A stretch of 64,000 nucleotides of DNA from Sphaerolaimus hirsutus (GCA_964036195.1 OZ038450.1:5768701-5832700); one strand, 5' to 3'; counted from the stretch's first letter, positions 1 through 12,237 are shown. The notes: generated by a model from the sequence alone, not told the origin. Translations and numbers: made by a program.

Positions 1-1560
1 GCTGAATACGTGAGGAATCAAGTATAATTTAAAATTTCAAGCCATGCAAAAGTTCAGGATAAATAAATAAATATCAAACCTCCAGAAAATATTTGACATA
101 TTACGGCATTTTACATGCCTTTTAACACTTTGCAAGAGATTTTACAGGGTCCAAGTGGGCTTGAATTTTAGTTTTTCACAGTGGCACCCGACGTCAACTG
201 GCCAGACTGGTTTCCATTTAGAGTTTAGTTGATGGGCTGCGAAACCATGTTAAAATGCATATGGCAATATTGATTCCTTTTCGACATTGCCGTATGCACA
301 CTTGAAAATTGTCCTGCCACCAAAAATTGAACTACAGTGTGCGCGGATATTTTGCTTTGCATGCGGCGGTCAGCGTAAGCTCCGCCCACTTTCGTGTAAA
401 TGTCCACTAGCGCTAACCCCAAAAATCACGAACGTTCCGTCAGGCTCGCCTTTTTTTTGTGTGTGAGCTCAATAACGACAGTTAAATTTCTAAGATTTTT
501 TACATCTGACAGAGAACGGACATAATTCTAGCACTCTGTGCGTACGCTCGACCCACAATTCCCATTTTCAAGCGCGTGGTGGGCCTCGAAAGGTTCGTAA
601 AAATCACAAGTTTGTATAGGGAAAACGACACGCCCGGCCGAGCAAAATTCGCGTGCAGTTTTAAGATGTAGGCTGGCGCGAATGCGCGGAGTAACAGTGG
701 CACATGGCTCGGTGCCAATACGCACAGGAATTTCTGCGCACACTGTATACTCGAGTTGACACCGAAACCAGTTGACATCCAGTGTGTGGCACCAATAGTG
801 TGATAAACATGATTCACTGTTCGTAAAAGAATAATAAATACATAACACAACACAGCATCATTATTGGTGCCATAAAACAATAATTGTTGGCATCTGTAAA
901 AAATTTTATTATAAAAAAAAGAATGAGGCACCAATGAATCATGCTAAGAAGCGTCAGTATTAAGAGTTACTGAAAAAACCACAATATCGGCGTGTCGAGA
1001 ATACGATCGTTTTCACGATGTCGTTAATTAAAAATTTATAAAATACATGTATACATGAGCTAAATACAACGTATTATAACAACGAACCGTAAATGCAACG
1101 TAGTCGAGTACCTACACAGAAAAGGCAGCGGCAACGCAATTTTGACAGACACTAGCAACGTAAAAACGTGACACCGAATAAGAAACAAGGGCCGGCCAGG
1201 CAGGAGACCAACGTATATACGTGAAAACGTTCGTATATTTACGTATGGGATGTTTCTCATAGCACCTGCACAGTATCCCTGAGTGCTGCCCTTGGGGTGC
1301 CCGCGCGACAACTGGACGCGCCTTCCCGCCGTCACGCTTCACATTCCATCGGTTCCGCCGCTGCGACATTTTGGGGGTATATTTATATATTTACTTATAT
1401 TTATATATTTAAGGTGCGAGGTAATTTCGGTATCTTTTTTAACAGTATTTCTTCAAATAGAAGATTTCAAAAGTTATGACTTTTTGGCCAACTTTTGTAC
1501 CTGCCATTCTATTCGAGACTGCCGTTTTATTTTTCACCACTTAGTTGAAATTTTACGCGG
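1..1560. other. Region downstream of AMPK gamma; decayed repeats only
   Basis: I see no gene. A family-A-like scrap lies at 95-155. A family-C-like piece with CGTCAACTGG and CCACTAGCGC ends spans about 179-420. A similar inverted-repeat scrap (GCACCAATAGTGTG) lies at about 700-930. The 1370-1420 stretch is AT-rich and low complexity. Confidence 0.4.
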
Positions 1561-1564
1561 CATT

Positions 1565-4500
1565 TTACAGGACCTGAAACACTTTGCAGGAAATTTCACA
1601 TTTTAAAATGTCTCCCCTTTTCCACCAACCCTCGTCCACAGTATCCTTGACAACGCTGCGCACGTGCGTCTGCGCGGCCACATAGTGATCTCTCTTCGTC
1701 TTGGCGTCGAGCACGCCGGCGCAGCACATCCACTGGGCCACGTCGTTGTCCAGCACCAGGTACTGCAAGATGTCTGACAGGGACACGATGCCGCGCGGTA
1801 CGCCGCTCGCCGCGTCGGTTACCACCATGCGATGCACCTCCGCCTTGACTAGACGCTCGATTACTGTTGCTAACGAGTCCGTTTCCGAGCAGTTGCGCAC
1901 CCCTTCGAACCACTGCGGGGGGGGGGGGGTTCAGTTTATTGCGATTGCCGCATATAAGCCGCTATGCTGTTGCCTCCTGGTAGTCCAGTTGGTTAGAGCA
2001 ATCACACATATAGTGAAAGGTTCCGGGTTCGAGTCCCGGCGAGGGCGAAAACATTTTTGTACCTTTTCTGTACATGGAGCCATGTACATACAAAACTTTT
2101 TAACAGTCTGTAATTCAAACCTCACAATCCATTAAACATCACAGACAGCCTCCATTTAAAACCGACCGCACTGCGATGTTTCAACGCCTCGGCGACGGTC
2201 ACATCCAAATCATTATAGGCGTTCTGCGCGGCCAAATGAATCACGTCGAATTTGGCGTAAATGTCGACCACCTTGCCTGAATCGTCAACGACAGGTAGGG
2301 CGCTTATGCGCCGATCCAAAAACATCGACAGCACCTCGATTATGGGCGTGGATTGGCGCGCCTGCAAAAGTGGGCGGAGCTTGGCGACTATGGCGGGGAT
2401 ATCGGTTGGTGCTCGATTTGAAATGCGGATAACACCGTAGGAGTGACAGGTAGGGTTCAAACGGGATCCCTATCCCGGATCCCGTGAAATTCCGGGATTT
2501 AGCAATCCCGATCCCGATCCTGAAATCCAAAAATACCAATCCCGATCCCGAAAACTTTCAAATCCCGATCCCGAGAATCTCCCAAGTCCGGGATCCCGAT
2601 CCCGGAAAAATAGTGAAAATTTTAAAAAGTGAAAAAATGACATTTTTGCGTGCAAAAATGTGAACGCAAACCCCCAGCGTCCATTTTATGTCACTTTTCT
2701 GGCATCCAACAGTGTTTTGAGACCTTTATGAACCACTGTGAATGCCAGAACAGTGACGAAAATCTCTACCCCTAGACCCCAATCCCGATCCCGAAAAAAT
2801 GCCAATCCCGATCCCGATCCCGTGACCCCAATCCCGGCCAATCCCGATCCCGAAATCTCAAAATACCAATCCCGATCCCGATCCCGAAACCCCGATCCCG
2901 AAATCTCAAAAAGTGAATCCCGATCCCGATCCCGAAATCTCAAAAAGTGAATCCCGATCCCGAAAAGTCAATCCCGTTTGAACCCTAGTGACAGGTGATA
3001 TTTACGTGGTGTCGAGTGATAAATTTTATGTGCGGGTGATAAGAAAACAATAGACTTAAAATTGAGGATTTAAAACAATTGACTAGAAATTTACTGCCTT
3101 ACTTATCACTTATCATTAAAGATTTACTGATACCGTATTTTTTCTAATAGCAGAGCGCCGTTTAATTTTATCGTCAACTTGTTGATATTAAACTTTTATA
3201 AATTAGCAACTATAAATAATCAATTCATTCATCGGGTTTCCAACCCTCAACGTTATAGAAATAGATTTTGATATAGCAACTAGCATCTTCGTCAACTAGA
3301 GAAAGGGAAATTTAACGACGGGCTTCAAACGGATTTGTCAGTTGACCGACAGTCAACTGGCGTGAAAAAAACAGTCAACTAAGCTTACCGTGACAACGTC
3401 GTCCCACGTGCCAATGCCGAGCTCCCTAGGCGTTTTCCGGAGAAAAGTAGGCCGCGGCAAATTGTGCAACTGCAAATGAGTTTCACAACGTGTTTCAACG
3501 TGAAGAAAAAAAACGAGTTAAAAAGTCAACTCACATTTATATAGAGGTATTTGATGATGCGTTTGTGAGTCAAAATGTAGATAATGTTGCCGGAAAATCT
3601 ATCGAGAACGGGTAACCGGTGCACCCGGTTGCTGCACAGCTGCCGCACCGCCTTGTACAAGCTGCAAATTGAAATTAAAGGGGTATATTATAAAAACCGG
3701 AGCAATTTGTCTAAGCTTGTAAAAAACTTAGCAGCTAAAAGGGCCCACACAGGGACATAGTTGACATCGCAAATAAATGTCAACCGAATGTCAACTAAAT
3801 TACACAAAAAAACTTTCTTAAGCATCACACTTCACAGAAACAATGAAAATTAAGTGACATGACAGAGAATTAACTATGCTCTATCACACAGGAAAGTTTA
3901 AATCATTTAATCAACCAAATTTTTGTAGGATTTAGTTGATACGAATTCTGATGTCAACCAGTGTGTGGGCCCAAAGTAGGGATAAATGGGCCTGTGCCGC
4001 TTGACATGTAACCCATTTGGAATGTACACAGCGGGTCAGGGGTTTCCAAGGGTTTGACGCTCGCGGCGGCATCATAGATAGCAAATCTCTAATCCGGAGG
4101 GATAGATAGTTGAAAATTATTCTGGGGGCTAGCTGGCAAAAATAATATGAGATATGGCAAAATTGACAAAATTTAGTGATTTTGGGTGAAGGTAGGGAAA
4201 AATCGCTCAAATTTTACTCCACTTAGATAGTAGATAGTTGAGAGGCTCAGGGGATAGTAGCCTCGATATAGATAGCTAACTGAGCAGCCCGCCGATCGGA
4301 CCGCCGCAACGGGTCTAGATGCCAAGCGGGTTAGATGCCAAGCGGGTTAGATGCCAAACGAGCCTACGCCAGCCGTAAGACTCACCTCTCGCAGGGATCT
4401 ACCGATATGATATCCTTCATTTTCCCGTCTTTCTCGAGCACCTCTGCGCAAAATTATCGCAGTAAAAAAACGAAAACTCGGGAAAAAACAAACAAAAACA

Positions 4501-7500
4501 GGAAGAAAAAACACACTAACCTCTCCAAGTAGAAATCTTATGGGTCTCCAGCTCTCTAATTCCGCCAGTCTGTCCCGCCTTATAATACCGATGCAAAATG
4601 TGTATGAAATCGGTGATTGTCAGCATGCCGACAAATCTCTGGTTGTCGCTGTCCCATAAGGGTGCCGCCCTGACGCCATTGTAAACGAGCGCAAAGAAGG
4701 CCTTTCTGACTGGCAACTGGGTGTCGAACACGACCAGGGGCAGTCCCAGACCCTGTAAAATGCCCTGTCAAACGTCAAATGTCACGCAAAGTGTCAAAAG
4801 TCTTGGAAAATGGCCGGTAAAACGGCAAAAGAATGTTTTACCGGGCATTTTCCATGACTTTTGACACTTTGCATGACATTTGATATTTTACACGGCATTT
4901 TACAGGGTCTGGGATTGGCACCAGCTTGGTGGAGGCGGGCACCAGCTCGTAGCACTGCTTGGAGCGCATGAACGCGCTCACCGCCACCTCCGGGTGCTCT
5001 GTACGTTTTGGGTTTTTGTGTGGGTTGAATGGGCGTTACCGAATTGTGCTTGTTTAGAGGGTTTTGTTTATGGTTCTCGGGATAGGTCAAGGAATGTCTT
5101 TCTAATATCAAATGATAATGAAATTAAGTATTTTTAAATTGTTGTTATAAGAATTCGATTCTGGCAGTGTCCTTTGCCCGAAAAATTGGGATCGGGAACC
5201 CACTCTAACTCTCAGAGTACAAAGGCAAGCCTGTGCAAAACCAATTATGCAAAACTATAGATCATGTAAGAATTTCACAACCTAAGTTATGCTTTTCTAG
5301 TCGAGGGGTCAACATTACACGACGTACTGAAAATCATCACCTAGTACGCATTTGCAAATTTCGTTTTGCACAGACAAATATAGCTCAAAAAAATAATAAA
5401 TTCCACGAAAACTCACCTAAAGATACTCTGGTCATTTCGTTCGTATCAGCAAATGACGCCTGCGGATCGGAGAAGAAATTGAATGACGTAAAAAATAGCA
5501 CAACGAACAATTCACTTTTAAATATAAGAAAGTGACAAGAAGTGCACCCGAAAACTTTGTCTTATCTGCCCGTCGTGACCGATTACTCGATTGCCTGGGG
5601 TTCTCTGATAGCGCCGCCATAAATTCAATCAATATTTGGGCGGTAAAACCGATCAATACTTCTATTTGCGATACTTAGAGTACGTACGCATTTTATACGT
5701 ACATACATAGGTATTGTTATATTTATTCGAGGCGTGTATTGACGTATTGTATCAAAGTTTGTGCATGGTGTACAAAATAGATTTATACAACCTTTTTATT
5801 TATGTATAAAGTACAGATTTTAACGGAACAGGAAGTAAATGCAAAAATGCTTCCACTCTACGTGCATAACTCGGCATACGTGCATATATGACGATCGGAT
5901 CACATGAATAATATCGTGTCAAAGTGAATATTTTAACACTGTCACTCTCGGATTCACTCATATTCTAGTGTTTTTGAACAGCTGCCAACTTAAGATTGTG
6001 GGTTAAAAAAATCCAAATCATTAATTTCTGCGCACCCGCTGTGCCCAGTAAAAAACGCATAAAAAATACAGAAATCTATGCAAACACGCATTATCGACGC
6101 GAAAACAACCGCGCTGCCGGCCCAGATTGTAAAAGGGAGGTAATCCCGGATTATTTACGTAAATAGTTCCTTGCGGGAAAGTGTATTTATTTACGCGCGG
6201 GGGTGGCGAAAGGGAATTATTGAGATGGGTTAATGTTTATAAGCAGCTGCAGTCAGAGTCTACAGAGTGCAGTCAGTTAATCAATCATTACTGTTGAACG
6301 GGGAACTTATTTGAAGTGAAAATTCAGAAAATATTTACATCACGTACATATGTATATGTATGTAGGTATTCTACCCGTAGTTACTTTAAATGTATTTACG
6401 TTTACTAGAAAAACACGTATACTCGAGTACTGAGTAAATACTGATTTACGTTTCCTCCGAAAAAATACACGTTGGTACGCGTATTTACTTGTCAAATGTC
6501 ATACAAAGTGTCTAAAGTAATGTAAAATGGCAAACGTACTTTTGCCACTTACTATGACATTTGCCACTTCCTATGACATTTTCCATGACTTTTCGACACT
6601 TTGCTTGACATTTGAAATTTTACAGGGTCTGGGACTGCTGAAACCGAAGTGAATTCTATCCCTGATTCCTGCATTTGTGTTAATAATTTTATTCGGATTA
6701 ATACGTGTCATTGTGAGTTCTTGTAATGTAAAAGTGAATTTTTGATTGTACGTGCATCTATGCAATACAAAACCGCACACAAAGAGAAAGGTTTATTCTA
6801 CAAAGCATCTACCTATTCGTGGCAAGAAATGTTAACATGTGTCTGCGACAACAGCTTGTAGGCTCGCAGAACAATGAAATGCATTCGAAAACGACCAGAA
6901 TGGCCACACACACGCTAGTTCACATCGACACCAAATGTCAACTGGTTCAGTTCCCAATTCAATGCTTGCGTTTGAACGTTATTCGTTGGCTCAACATCTA
7001 TCTTTGAATCGGGATCGGGACCAGTTGACATTTGGTGTCAATGTCAACTAGCGTGTGTAGGCCCTATAACACGGAAATTCAACAACCTAACAAAATTATT
7101 CGAAAATTAGAAAACAACTTTTGGAAGAAAAAAAGTCGAAATTAAAGATAATTTCAGAAAGTTATCCTGAAATTTGCCCGCGGCATTTTCCATGACTTTC
7201 GACACTTTGCATGACATTTGACATTTTACATGGTCCGGAACTCACACCAATTCTCCACCTCACACTCACACTAGTATCATCCGGGGTGGCGTCTCTCTCG
7301 TTCCCCCCCATCAGCGGGGACACGCTGCCCACGCTCCTAGACGCCCTAGAGCGGCGCAAACTGGGCGGCGACAAGTACCGCTTGACGGCCATGTCGTCGA
7401 ACGCGCAGTCGGTGGACGTGCCGGGCAGCGCGTACGCGTCCGACGAGGACACACTGGATTGTGGGAGCGAATGGCAAATGGCTACCCAGGGATGGAAAGG

Positions 7501-7971
7501 GGGTGGTTGAGAGGTTTGCGGTGCTAGAATGGGGCCATTGAAAGAGGTTCCGTGGGTCCTTTTTTAGGGCAAATGGTTTTTGCGCGCGATTTCGGCCAGC
7601 TTTGGCGAACTGACTCTGTGTTTCCTCTTCTGGTTTATGGCACGCGAACCAGTGTTGGACCGATAAACTTTTTTTTCGATCAACTTTACACCCCACGATG
7701 AAAAAACTCCGCTCCAATCCCAATACACCCTCGTCAACTAAAAAACAGCGCAGCGGTCACACCAATCCAAAAACACGACGCACTGATCAGTCGCCCTGTC
7801 GGACATGGCCAGCGCCGAATGGTCCAGCGTCAACTCGGGCAAGGGCCTGATCCTGTGCGCGTCCACTTTCACTTCGCTGGCAGCGCGCCGTCTGTGACGC
7901 TGTTTAGACGAGTGCAGCAGGCTAGCCGGCCACCAGCGGCCGGATGGACGCTTGGATTTTAGGTTGAACAT
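1565..7971 (-). CDS. PRKAG: AMP-activated protein kinase gamma subunit (complete, 10 exons)
   Basis: Regulatory, nucleotide-sensing subunit of the AMPK heterotrimer; four CBS repeats bind AMP, ADP and ATP. I read ten exons on the minus strand: 7971-7784, 7453-7248, 4998-4922, 4752-4521, 4443-4386, 3661-3535, 3469-3389, 2361-2167 and 1912-1565, with one exon boundary near 4752 discussed below (nine intervals if counted strictly). All phases agree from the ATG at 7971 to the stop at 1565, giving about 503 residues. Diagnostic stretches are [89 protein letters not shown] and KAEVHRMVV...GIVSLSDIL. The N-terminal 130 residues are Ser/Arg-rich and poorly conserved, as in gamma-2-like isoforms. The C-terminus runs about 50 residues past the usual end, and its last part (1565-1610) overlaps MITE-like sequence, so the true stop is uncertain. 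Splice sites are GT-AG apart from the ambiguous MITE intron. Confidence 0.93.
1972..2047 (+). repeat. tRNA-like sequence (tRNA-derived SINE head or decayed tRNA)
   Basis: It has a good T-arm (CCGGG TTCGAGT CCCGG) and a box-A-like D-arm (TAGTCCAGTTGGTTAGAGCA). The acceptor stem has mismatches and the anticodon loop lacks U33, so I do not call a functional tRNA. It lies in an AMPK gamma intron on the opposite strand. Confidence 0.45.
2451..2987. mobile_element. hAT-like non-autonomous element with CCCGAT satellite interior
   Basis: The ends are TAGGGTTCAAACGGGA and its inverse TCCCGTTTGAACCCTA. A perfect 8-bp target duplication, gtgacagg, lies at 2443-2450 and 2988-2995. The interior is two arrays of a CCCGAT hexamer around a unique core at about 2600-2770. 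It sits inside an AMPK gamma intron. Confidence 0.85.
3741..3973. repeat. Family-C MITE (GGCCCACACA... ends)
   Basis: Imperfect inverted repeats GGCCCACACAGGGACATAGT and its partner ending CAACCAGTGTGTGGGCCC enclose GTCAACT-rich sequence. It lies in the AMPK gamma intron between exons 3661-3535 and 4443-4386. Confidence 0.6.
4033..4305. repeat. Partial copy of the GATAGATAGC hAT-like family
   Basis: It starts CAGGGGTTTCCAAGGGTTTGA and carries the family's repeated GATAGATAGC and GATAGTAGATAGTTGAG motifs, but the right terminus is lost. Compare the intact copies at 39.8 and 44.5 kb. Confidence 0.55.
4735..4921 (-). other. Intron of AMPK gamma consisting of one family-A MITE
   Basis: The conserved peptide [13 protein letters not shown] is interrupted between the codons for L and V by a single MITE. 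On the plus strand the element is 4738-4919, flanked by the direct repeat ACCAG (4733-4737 and 4920-4924; CTGGT in the gene's sense). Exact excision restores K-L-V-V but uses GT...TG ends. The alternative is a canonical GT-AG intron (4921-4753) using an acceptor inside the MITE (CATTTTACAG), which adds six in-frame residues, GLGLPL. Both keep the frame. I favour the canonical version, but only a transcript can decide. Confidence 0.85.
5000..7160. other. AMPK gamma intron; mostly unique AT-rich sequence
   Basis: I recognise no coding sequence. A family-A MITE copy lies at 6490-6639, with CGTTTGCCA-type centre and TTTACAGGGTCTGGGACTGC end. A family-C MITE lies at 6901-7065, with ends GGCCACACACACGCTAGTT and AACTAGCGTGTGTAGGCC. 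The rest shows nothing I can name. Confidence 0.5.
7166..7247 (-). repeat. Half family-A MITE providing the 5' splice site of an AMPK gamma exon
   Basis: The donor after exon 7453-7248 reads G|GTGTGAGTTCCGGACC. This is a diverged copy of the family-A end G|GTGCCAGTCCCGGACC and is followed by the usual family-A body (GTAAAATGTCAAATGTCATG...). The matching left half is missing or unrecognisable. Confidence 0.6.
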
Positions 7972-8474
7972 TTTTCTTTTTTCTTTTATTTTTTTTTCCT
8001 GGGGGGAGAGTAGAATGGTTTTGATAGTGAGGTCGGTATTTGGATAAAATTGGCGGGTTAATTTTGACGAATTTCGAGTTTCGGTTCGGTGATGAATCTG
8101 AGCAGGAAGTGATGGTATGTATAGATGATAAAAAGTCAAGCGTCTGGTTTGAGACACTTCTTATCAGCCCAAGTACAGACAAATAGTTATAAAAAGTTCA
8201 ATGGCAACAGAAACTATCGTCATAAAAACATTTAACGGAAAAATCATTAAAAGCAACATTTCAGTATCTTATCATCTGAGAAACAGAGCACTGTAAATGA
8301 ATGTATTCTGTTTACATATTGCCTTAAGTAGGAATGCAGGGTATAAGTAAGTAATGAAACCCTAGTGCTTTTGTGCAGTCACTGTGAGGTTAATAAATAA
8401 TTAGAAGCACTCAGGAAGAAAAATTCAATTAGAAATAAAGACACTTCAGAAATGAAAGAGACTTCTATCAGATT

Positions 8475-8722
8475 GTGCCTACACACACACTAGTTTTCAC
8501 CGTGACTTCGTGTGAAAACTGAATCTTTTTCAAATGCAAATTAAAAATCACGGTTGAATGATTTGATTTTATTTAAATTTGAGTTTAAATAAATGATAGT
8601 GAAACTTTGAAAATTTGAAAACTAAAACACATAAAGCATACAAAAAGAGTAGGCTGGATGTCGCCATGTCGCCATTTCAGTTTTCACATCGGTCACGGTG
8701 AAAACTAGTGTGTGTAGGGCCA
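8475..8722. mobile_element. Family-C MITE, about 248 bp
   Basis: Long terminal inverted repeats (GCCTACACACACACTAGTTT at left, AAACTAGTGTGTGTAGGGCC at right) continue into GTTTTCACCGTGAC. The flanking trinucleotide ATT (8472-8474, 8723-8725) may be a 3-bp target duplication, which would suit a PIF/Harbinger-type MITE. Confidence 0.65.
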
Positions 8723-8725
8723 TTG

Positions 8726-9970
8726 GTTTATAAAGATAAAAAGAGGGTGCCGAATCGCAACAAAAAAAAAAGAAATAAAATTCAAAATGATTGAAATTGA
8801 CCCTAAAAAAATATAATCGACAACAGTGGCCTTAAGTGCTCAGAAACTACTTTCTAATTTAGCTAAAAACACTCTGGATGCAAATAATCCCTTCGAGCTT
8901 TTTTTCCACAGAATCCAGCAATCTCCGCAAATCTAAATAAGTGCAGTGAAGCGGTTCTGACTTCAGCCGCAAATATTTTACCTAGGTTTATTTGTTCAAA
9001 GAGAATGCACGTAGAAATGCGGGGGGGGGGGGGTTCCATGGTACATAGCACCATTGTTCGTACAACGATAATGCTAATTCGGACAATAAGTACTTTTGTA
9101 CAACGGATTTCACTATCATAAAAATAACACTTTTCTCGACCAAACAACGCATGTTTCTTCAAACAAAGCTGTATGTAATATTTACATTTAAAAATGTGAA
9201 GAATGTAATGGGAAAACGTTCATGATATTGATATTGTTATGAAGTTGTTCACAGCTGTTTAAAAGAAACCCGGGGCGAGGTGCCAGCCATTTGACCATGT
9301 TTTTAGACAATATTTCTGGCGCTTTTAAAGCTGGGCGATAAAAGCTCGCCATCAGCAAAAATTCAAAAAATTAAAAAGTAAATCGAAGTGGCAGAAATGT
9401 TATCCATTAACGTTTTTGTGCAGATTTCAGTACAGAGGCAAAAGAAAGTGCAGTGTTCTCGTGCAAAAAGTACTGTTGTACTAATGCAATTTTGCCCTAA
9501 TAACATATACCAAAATGCGGTATCACGTGGCACGTGCCGCCCCAGGCATGGCGTTGCATGCATTACATGCTGAATATTTAGCTAGCTAGCAAACCCGGCG
9601 TGTCTTTGCCCGACGCCAGCGCATGCATTCAACTGTCTTTGCGTCATCACTTGTCATGGAGGGGGGGGGGGGGGGTCATATTCGGATTTTACTCAAGTGA
9701 CTTTGCAGCCTTGCATCCATGGTTTACGCTGGAAGCGTGCCAATGATATTTAACGCATGCGGTTTTCACATAAAGTTGAATAAATCAATGCTGTTGTAAC
9801 GTTATTTGTGGCGTAAACATTTTAACCTCAAACCTTCTCATTTTTTTTTACAAAAATTGCATGCATTGTCATCAATGGCACACTTCCAATGTGAGACATA
9901 AATAAGTGCGAGTGCAAGGTATCAAGTCCGCTGATTATGCACATTTTCTTTGCATTGTAAATACATTGAA
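8726..9970. other. No gene seen
   Basis: AT-rich unique sequence with poly-G runs at about 9018-9031 and 9660-9676. I see no exon-like GC-rich coding patch. Confidence 0.4.
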
Positions 9971-9972
9971 CC

Positions 9973-10557
9973 TAGTGATGGAAAGGCACCGGGGCACCGG
10001 GTGCCCAGCACCCGTGCTGGTGCGGTGCCGATGCCATTTTTAGAGGTGCCCTGCCAGTGCCAGTTCCGGTGCCATTTTTTCAGAATAGCACTGGTGCCGG
10101 TGCGGTGGCTTTTTTCGCGGGTGACTTTAGGCGCTAGCACCAGTGCCAAAGTAAAAGACACTGGAAAGGCACCAGTCAAGTGTTCATGGGTGGTAAATTT
10201 TTCACCACATGTGCTTGTTCAATGTTATAAACATGACAATACAAAATGAACTGTGAAATATAATATATACTGTGAAATGCTCAGCTGAAGAGTTTACCAA
10301 GAATTGTGTAGTATTTCTAATCATAAATGCTACGTTTCTTTCATTTTTTATCATGATTTGTAATCAATTTATGAGCCGGATTCAGGATTAGGTGCTAGCA
10401 CTGGGGACCTGCCGGTGCCATTTTTTTGGGAATGGCACCGGTGCCGGTGCGGTGCCATTTGTAGCCGGTGCCAAAGGTGCCAGGTGGCTTTTCTGAGGAA
10501 TGGCACCGGTGCTGGTGCGGTGCGGTGCCATATTTCCCGGTGGCTTTAACATCACTA
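9973..10557. mobile_element. hAT-like element with GGCACC-rich arms
   Basis: Ends are TAGTGATGGAAAGGCACC and the inverse, ending AACATCACTA. The flanks attgaacc (9965-9972) and attgaaat (10558-10565) look like a diverged 8-bp duplication. The arms are arrays of GGTGCCGGTGC; the core (10200-10380) is AT-rich. Confidence 0.65.
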
Positions 10558-10996
10558 ATTGAAATGGTTCGGTCCCACACCAGAAACACGCGATGCACGT
10601 AAACAACCACATGGTCAGGTGGAGTGAAACGACAAATGGCAATTGGGATGTGATAGGGATGGGAAAAAAATGGGGGGGGGGGAATTTGGCCAGCCTTGGT
10701 TGTAGAAGCATTTTTAGGTGGCATATCAAACATTCGTAAGCGAATGGAATGGGAAAAACGTCCGTTTAACGACGCCGAGTTTTCATTAAAAACATTTTTA
10801 TAACAAACAAACAAAAATATCGCAAAATACCTACCTAGTTAATATGTAGATACTAAACAGTTCGGCTGCCATTCTTTTACGGTTTCAATGCTTGAGTTAC
10901 ATAACAGTTGAAAACGACGCGCAGCCCTGCAAGTAGCAAGTATTTTTTTGACAAATTTAGTTACAACTTAAAAGGGTGGCTAGGGTGGCGCCGGGC

Positions 10997-11625
10997 TAGG
11001 GTTGAAAAAACACGTTTTTTAACTCGATGTTTTTATAAAAAGAACGTTTAAAAAACGTTTTTCAAAAGCTCCCAGATATGACATTGTGTCAACAAGACAG
11101 TTGCAATACTCTGTGATGTTATATTTGACCATGCAATGGCTGTGGAGCCGTGGGGTAGCATTATGAGTGGTGATTTGTGTCAAAAATATCCATTTTTTTG
11201 TCGACATGTTCGTATATTGCCTTATAGTCGAATGTTCGTGACTTCGAGTGAAGTTTGGCACGGAATAGGTATCAATCAAGGTTACAAATAAAGGCCGTTG
11301 TTACTTTGGGAGTGAAGTGACACACTGTGGAGGTACATGGAAGCACATTACTTCAATATTATATACTACACCGACATATGACGGCTTATTTACCCATGGT
11401 AGCACATAGAAATGGATGCTTTGATACTAAAAATGCCACAAAAACCAATGAAAACAACCACCAATGTCAATTTGTGCGTGAAATTGCGCACTTGCGCGCA
11501 AAATTTTTTTGCAAACTACCTAGTGCTTAGTACTAAACATTTCGGCCGATGTTTAACAAAAACATTTCGGACGTCATGTTTAAAAAAACGTTTAAAAAAA
11601 CGTTAAAAAACATCGGCCAACCCTA
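10997..11625. mobile_element. hAT-like element, TAGGGTTG family
   Basis: It begins TAGGGTTGAAAAAACACG and ends GGCCAACCCTA. The flanks cgccgggc and cgcaaggc match at 6 of 8 positions. The core is shared with the copies at 22.06 and 51.14 kb, including the ACTTTGGGAGTGAAGT and CATGGTAGCACATAGAAATG stretches. Confidence 0.7.
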
Positions 11626-12237
11626 CGCAAGGCGTAGGGAATTACTAATCTTAACCCACTACACATCTAGACCAGTTACTTATCTAATTCTACCATTGCC
11701 CATCCATGAATGGGTAAGGTGTCTAGATGGTTAATGCATCTAAATAGATTAGGGATGAAAAAATACAGAAAGAAGATTTTCAAGCACCCTGATTTTATTT
11801 AAATTGATTTTTAAATAATCGCTGGAGTGAAAACGAGTCCTATTTTTCTTGAAAATCGCTTCTGAGGTAAAAAGATAAAACCATAAAAAGAACTAAAAGC
11901 CATATAAATTGATTGCCAGTTCACAGTTCATCTCTTTGCGGTAAAACTGTAGAGCTCTTGAAAAGCTTGAATTAAATGGGTAACGGGTCAAAATGAGTGA
12001 TGGGTTTAGATGAATAATGGCACAGTCCCGATCGAATGACAGGTGAGTGACTAACAAATAGGAAAATTGAAATAGGATAGTTTTTTTTGGTAGATTAGAA
12101 TAGTTGTTTACCCATTACATTTCAAAGCATGGCATCCATTTCCAAGTTATCATATTTCAGAATGGTCGGAAATAGCTCACGCAAACATATGTTACTTTCT
12201 GCACGCTGCTTGCGAGCGAGCAACAAAACAGCACAGG

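Noticed and set aside
2686-2950. Frames rich in RDRDRD / SGSG / PDPDP on both strands
   Set aside because: They are translations of the CCCGAT satellite in a hAT-like element and occur on both strands.
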